This document shows, piece after piece, positions 62,709 to 64,000 of a stretch of DNA of 64,000 nt (positions within the stretch are counted from its first letter, which is position 1; every line of letters begins with the position of its first letter). This DNA comes from Algihabitans albus (lineage in GTDB: Bacteria > Pseudomonadota > Alphaproteobacteria > Kiloniellales > DSM-21159): positions 62,001 to 126,000 of the forward strand of contig NZ_QXNY01000001.1 of assembly GCF_003572205.1 (NCBI RefSeq). Reading direction: 5' to 3'. Made by a program: the position numbers and the translations under genes. The notes under the pieces are model-generated. The model saw only the letters and a list, made by a program, of their open reading frames with translations, was not told the origin of the DNA and ran no database searches.

Positions 62709-64000
62709 CTACTCGGCGGCCACGGCCGCCGCGCCGAGGGCGCCGCTGGCGGCCTTGGACTGCAGGTAGCCGTCAATCTGGTCGGCGGCATCGCGGCCGT
62801 CGCGAATGGCCCAGACCACCAGGGAGGCGCCGCGCACGATGTCGCCGGCGGCGAAGACGCCGTCGAGCGAGGTCATCATGTTCTTGTAGCTGACCTTCAA
62901 GGTACCCCAGCGGGTGGTTTCCAGCGCTTCGGCCTCGAACTGGCCCGGCAGGTCTTCCGGATCAAAGCCCAGCGCCTTGATCACCAGGTCTGCCTCCACC
63001 GTGTAGGCGCTGTCCGGCAGCACCTGCGGGGCCTGTCGCCCGGTGGCATCGGCGACGCCGAGATGGACGCGGCTGGCGCGCACGCCGGAGACGGTCTCGT
63101 CGCCCAAGAAGGCCTCCGGCGCCGAGAGCCAGACGAATTCCACGCCTTCCTCCTCCGCATTGGCGACCTCGCGCTGCGAGCCAGGCATGTTGGTGCGATT
63201 GCGGCGGTAGAGGCACTTCACCGAGGTGGCGCCCTGGCGCACCGCCGTACGCACGCAGTCCATCGCCGTGTCGCCGCCGCCGATGACCACCACACGCTTG
63301 CCCTCCGCGTTGAGGGTACCGTCGTCGAAGGCCGGAACCTCGTCGCCTAGGCCATTGCGGTTGGAGGCCGTGAGGTAGTCCATCGCCGGCTGGATGTTCC
63401 CCAATCCCGAGCCGGGCGCCTGCAGGTCGCGCGCCTTATAGACGCCGGTGGCGACCAGCACCGCATCGTGCTGGATGCGCAGCTCGTCCAGGGTGGCGTC
63501 GCGGCCGACCTCGAAATTCAGCTTGAAGGTGACCCCGGCCTCGGCGATCAGGCGCGCCCGGCGCTCGACCACCTCCTTTTCCAGCTTGAAGTTCGGGATG
63601 CCGTAGATCATCAGGCCGCCGATCCGGTCGTAGCGGTCGTAGATCGTGACCTGGTAGCCCTTGCGCCGCAGCTCCTCGGCCGCGGCGAGGCCGGCGGGTC
63701 CGGCGCCGACGATGCCGACCGACTGATCGCGCTCGCGCGTCGGCCTGACCGCCTTAACCCAGCCCTTCTCCCAGGCCGTGTCGGTGATGTACTTCTCGAC
63801 CGCACCGATCGTCACCGTTCCGTGGCCCGACTGCTCGATGACGCAGTTGCCTTCGCAGAGACGGTCCTGCGGGCAGATGCGGCCGCAGATCTCCGGGAAG
63901 TTGTTGGTCGCCTGGCTGACCTCGTAGGCCTCTTCCAGACGGCCTTCGGCGGTCAGCATCAGCCAGTCGGGGATGTTGTTGTGCACCGGACAATGCACCT
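62709..64000 (-). CDS. gltD: Glutamate synthase (NADPH) small subunit, N-terminus cut by window edge
   Basis: About 430 residues of GltD are present; the first part lies beyond base 64000. Visible are the Cys-rich electron-transfer region (CPVHNNIPDW, CGRICPQDRLCEGNC), the FAD motif GIVGAGPAGLAAAEELRRKG and the NADPH motif VVVIGGGDTAMDCVRTA, followed by the FAD-closing AAGDIVRGASLVVWAI. GltD passes electrons from NADPH to GltB. Upstream promoter signals are outside the window. Confidence 0.96.
   Translation of the reverse strand, partial: VHCPVHNNIPDWLMLTAEGRLEEAYEVSQATNNFPEICGRICPQDRLCEGNCVIEQSGHGTVTIGAVEKYITDTAWEKGWVKAVRPTRERDQSVGIVGAGPAGLAAAEELRRKGYQVTIYDRYDRIGGLMIYGIPNFKLEKEVVERRARLIAEAGVTFKLNFEVGRDATLDELRIQHDAVLVATGVYKARDLQAPGSGLGNIQPAMDYLTASNRNGLGDEVPAFDDGTLNAEGKRVVVIGGGDTAMDCVRTAVRQGATSVKCLYRRNRTNMPGSQREVANAEEEGVEFVWLSAPEAFLGDETVSGVRASRVHLGVADATGRQAPQVLPDSAYTVEADLVIKALGFDPEDLPGQFEAEALETTRWGTLKVSYKNMMTSLDGVFAAGDIVRGASLVVWAIRDGRDAADQIDGYLQSKAASGALGAAAVAAE

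Noticed and set aside
58807-62769. A 1320-residue open frame opposite gltB
   Set aside because: It is the antisense shadow of a high-GC gene with full GltB motifs, and it encodes no recognisable domain.

Overview
The window looks like chromosomal DNA of a free-living, probably marine alphaproteobacterium of the Rhodospirillales/Kiloniellales kind. The evidence is high GC, alphaproteobacterial gene families (HfaB-type holdfast anchor, bactofilin, ChrR/RpoE, DUF1127, DUF1674, IalB-like protein) and many stop/start overlaps of the ATGA or GTGA type. No phage, integrase, transposase or CRISPR array was seen. The assignment to order is an inference.

Layout. 1-2.6 kb: end of a holdfast-anchor (hfa) locus, with partial hfaB, a large repetitive HfaD-like surface protein and a small secreted protein. 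2.7-7.7 kb: an unknown lipoprotein, a LuxR-type response regulator, a phytase-like secreted esterase, a PhyH dioxygenase and an unknown protein. 7.7-16.9 kb: an apparent C3-sulfonate operon on the minus strand (cuyA, DegT aminotransferase, Asp/Glu-type racemase, glycine-betaine-type ABC transporter proX-proV-proW, hpsN-like dehydrogenase) with a divergent LysR regulator. 17.1-23.6 kb: the most striking system, an iodate-reductase-like (idr) operon made of two di-heme cytochrome c peroxidases, a TAT-exported Rieske subunit and a molybdopterin catalytic subunit of the arsenite-oxidase branch. It diverges from an FNR-like regulator across an intergenic region that carries a near-consensus FNR box.

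24.4-47.8 kb: mostly housekeeping genes. These include tRNA-Ala(CGC), yggT, folD, phosphatases, aminotransferases, bactofilin, adenosine kinase, bipA, a sterol-desaturase-like hydroxylase, two tandem lolA paralogs, ftsK, an MFS exporter, htpX, a DUF1674 protein, argG and rlmN. Dispersed short repeats with CTAG edges lie between them, and several supply the stop codon of the neighbouring gene. 47.9-58.1 kb: an IalB-like protein, an ECF sigma/ChrR pair (the ChrR has lost its zinc-anti-sigma ligands), a SpoU methyltransferase, an asparaginase, an overlapping quinone oxidoreductase/methyltransferase/GST operon, a PCD, a zincin-like protein, an EamA transporter, a SufR-like regulator and a VasI-like protein. 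58.2-64 kb: gltB and partial gltD.

How they work together. The idr genes would form a periplasmic respiratory branch. The catalytic and Rieske subunits reduce iodate with electrons from the quinone/cytochrome pool, the two peroxidases remove reactive intermediates or H2O2, and expression is switched on by low oxygen through the FNR-like protein. The neighbouring sulfonate operon would import a sulfonated or betaine-like compound and release sulfite and ammonia from cysteate. Both are accessory functions typical of marine bacteria. All functions are read from sequence and family knowledge; no database search was run.
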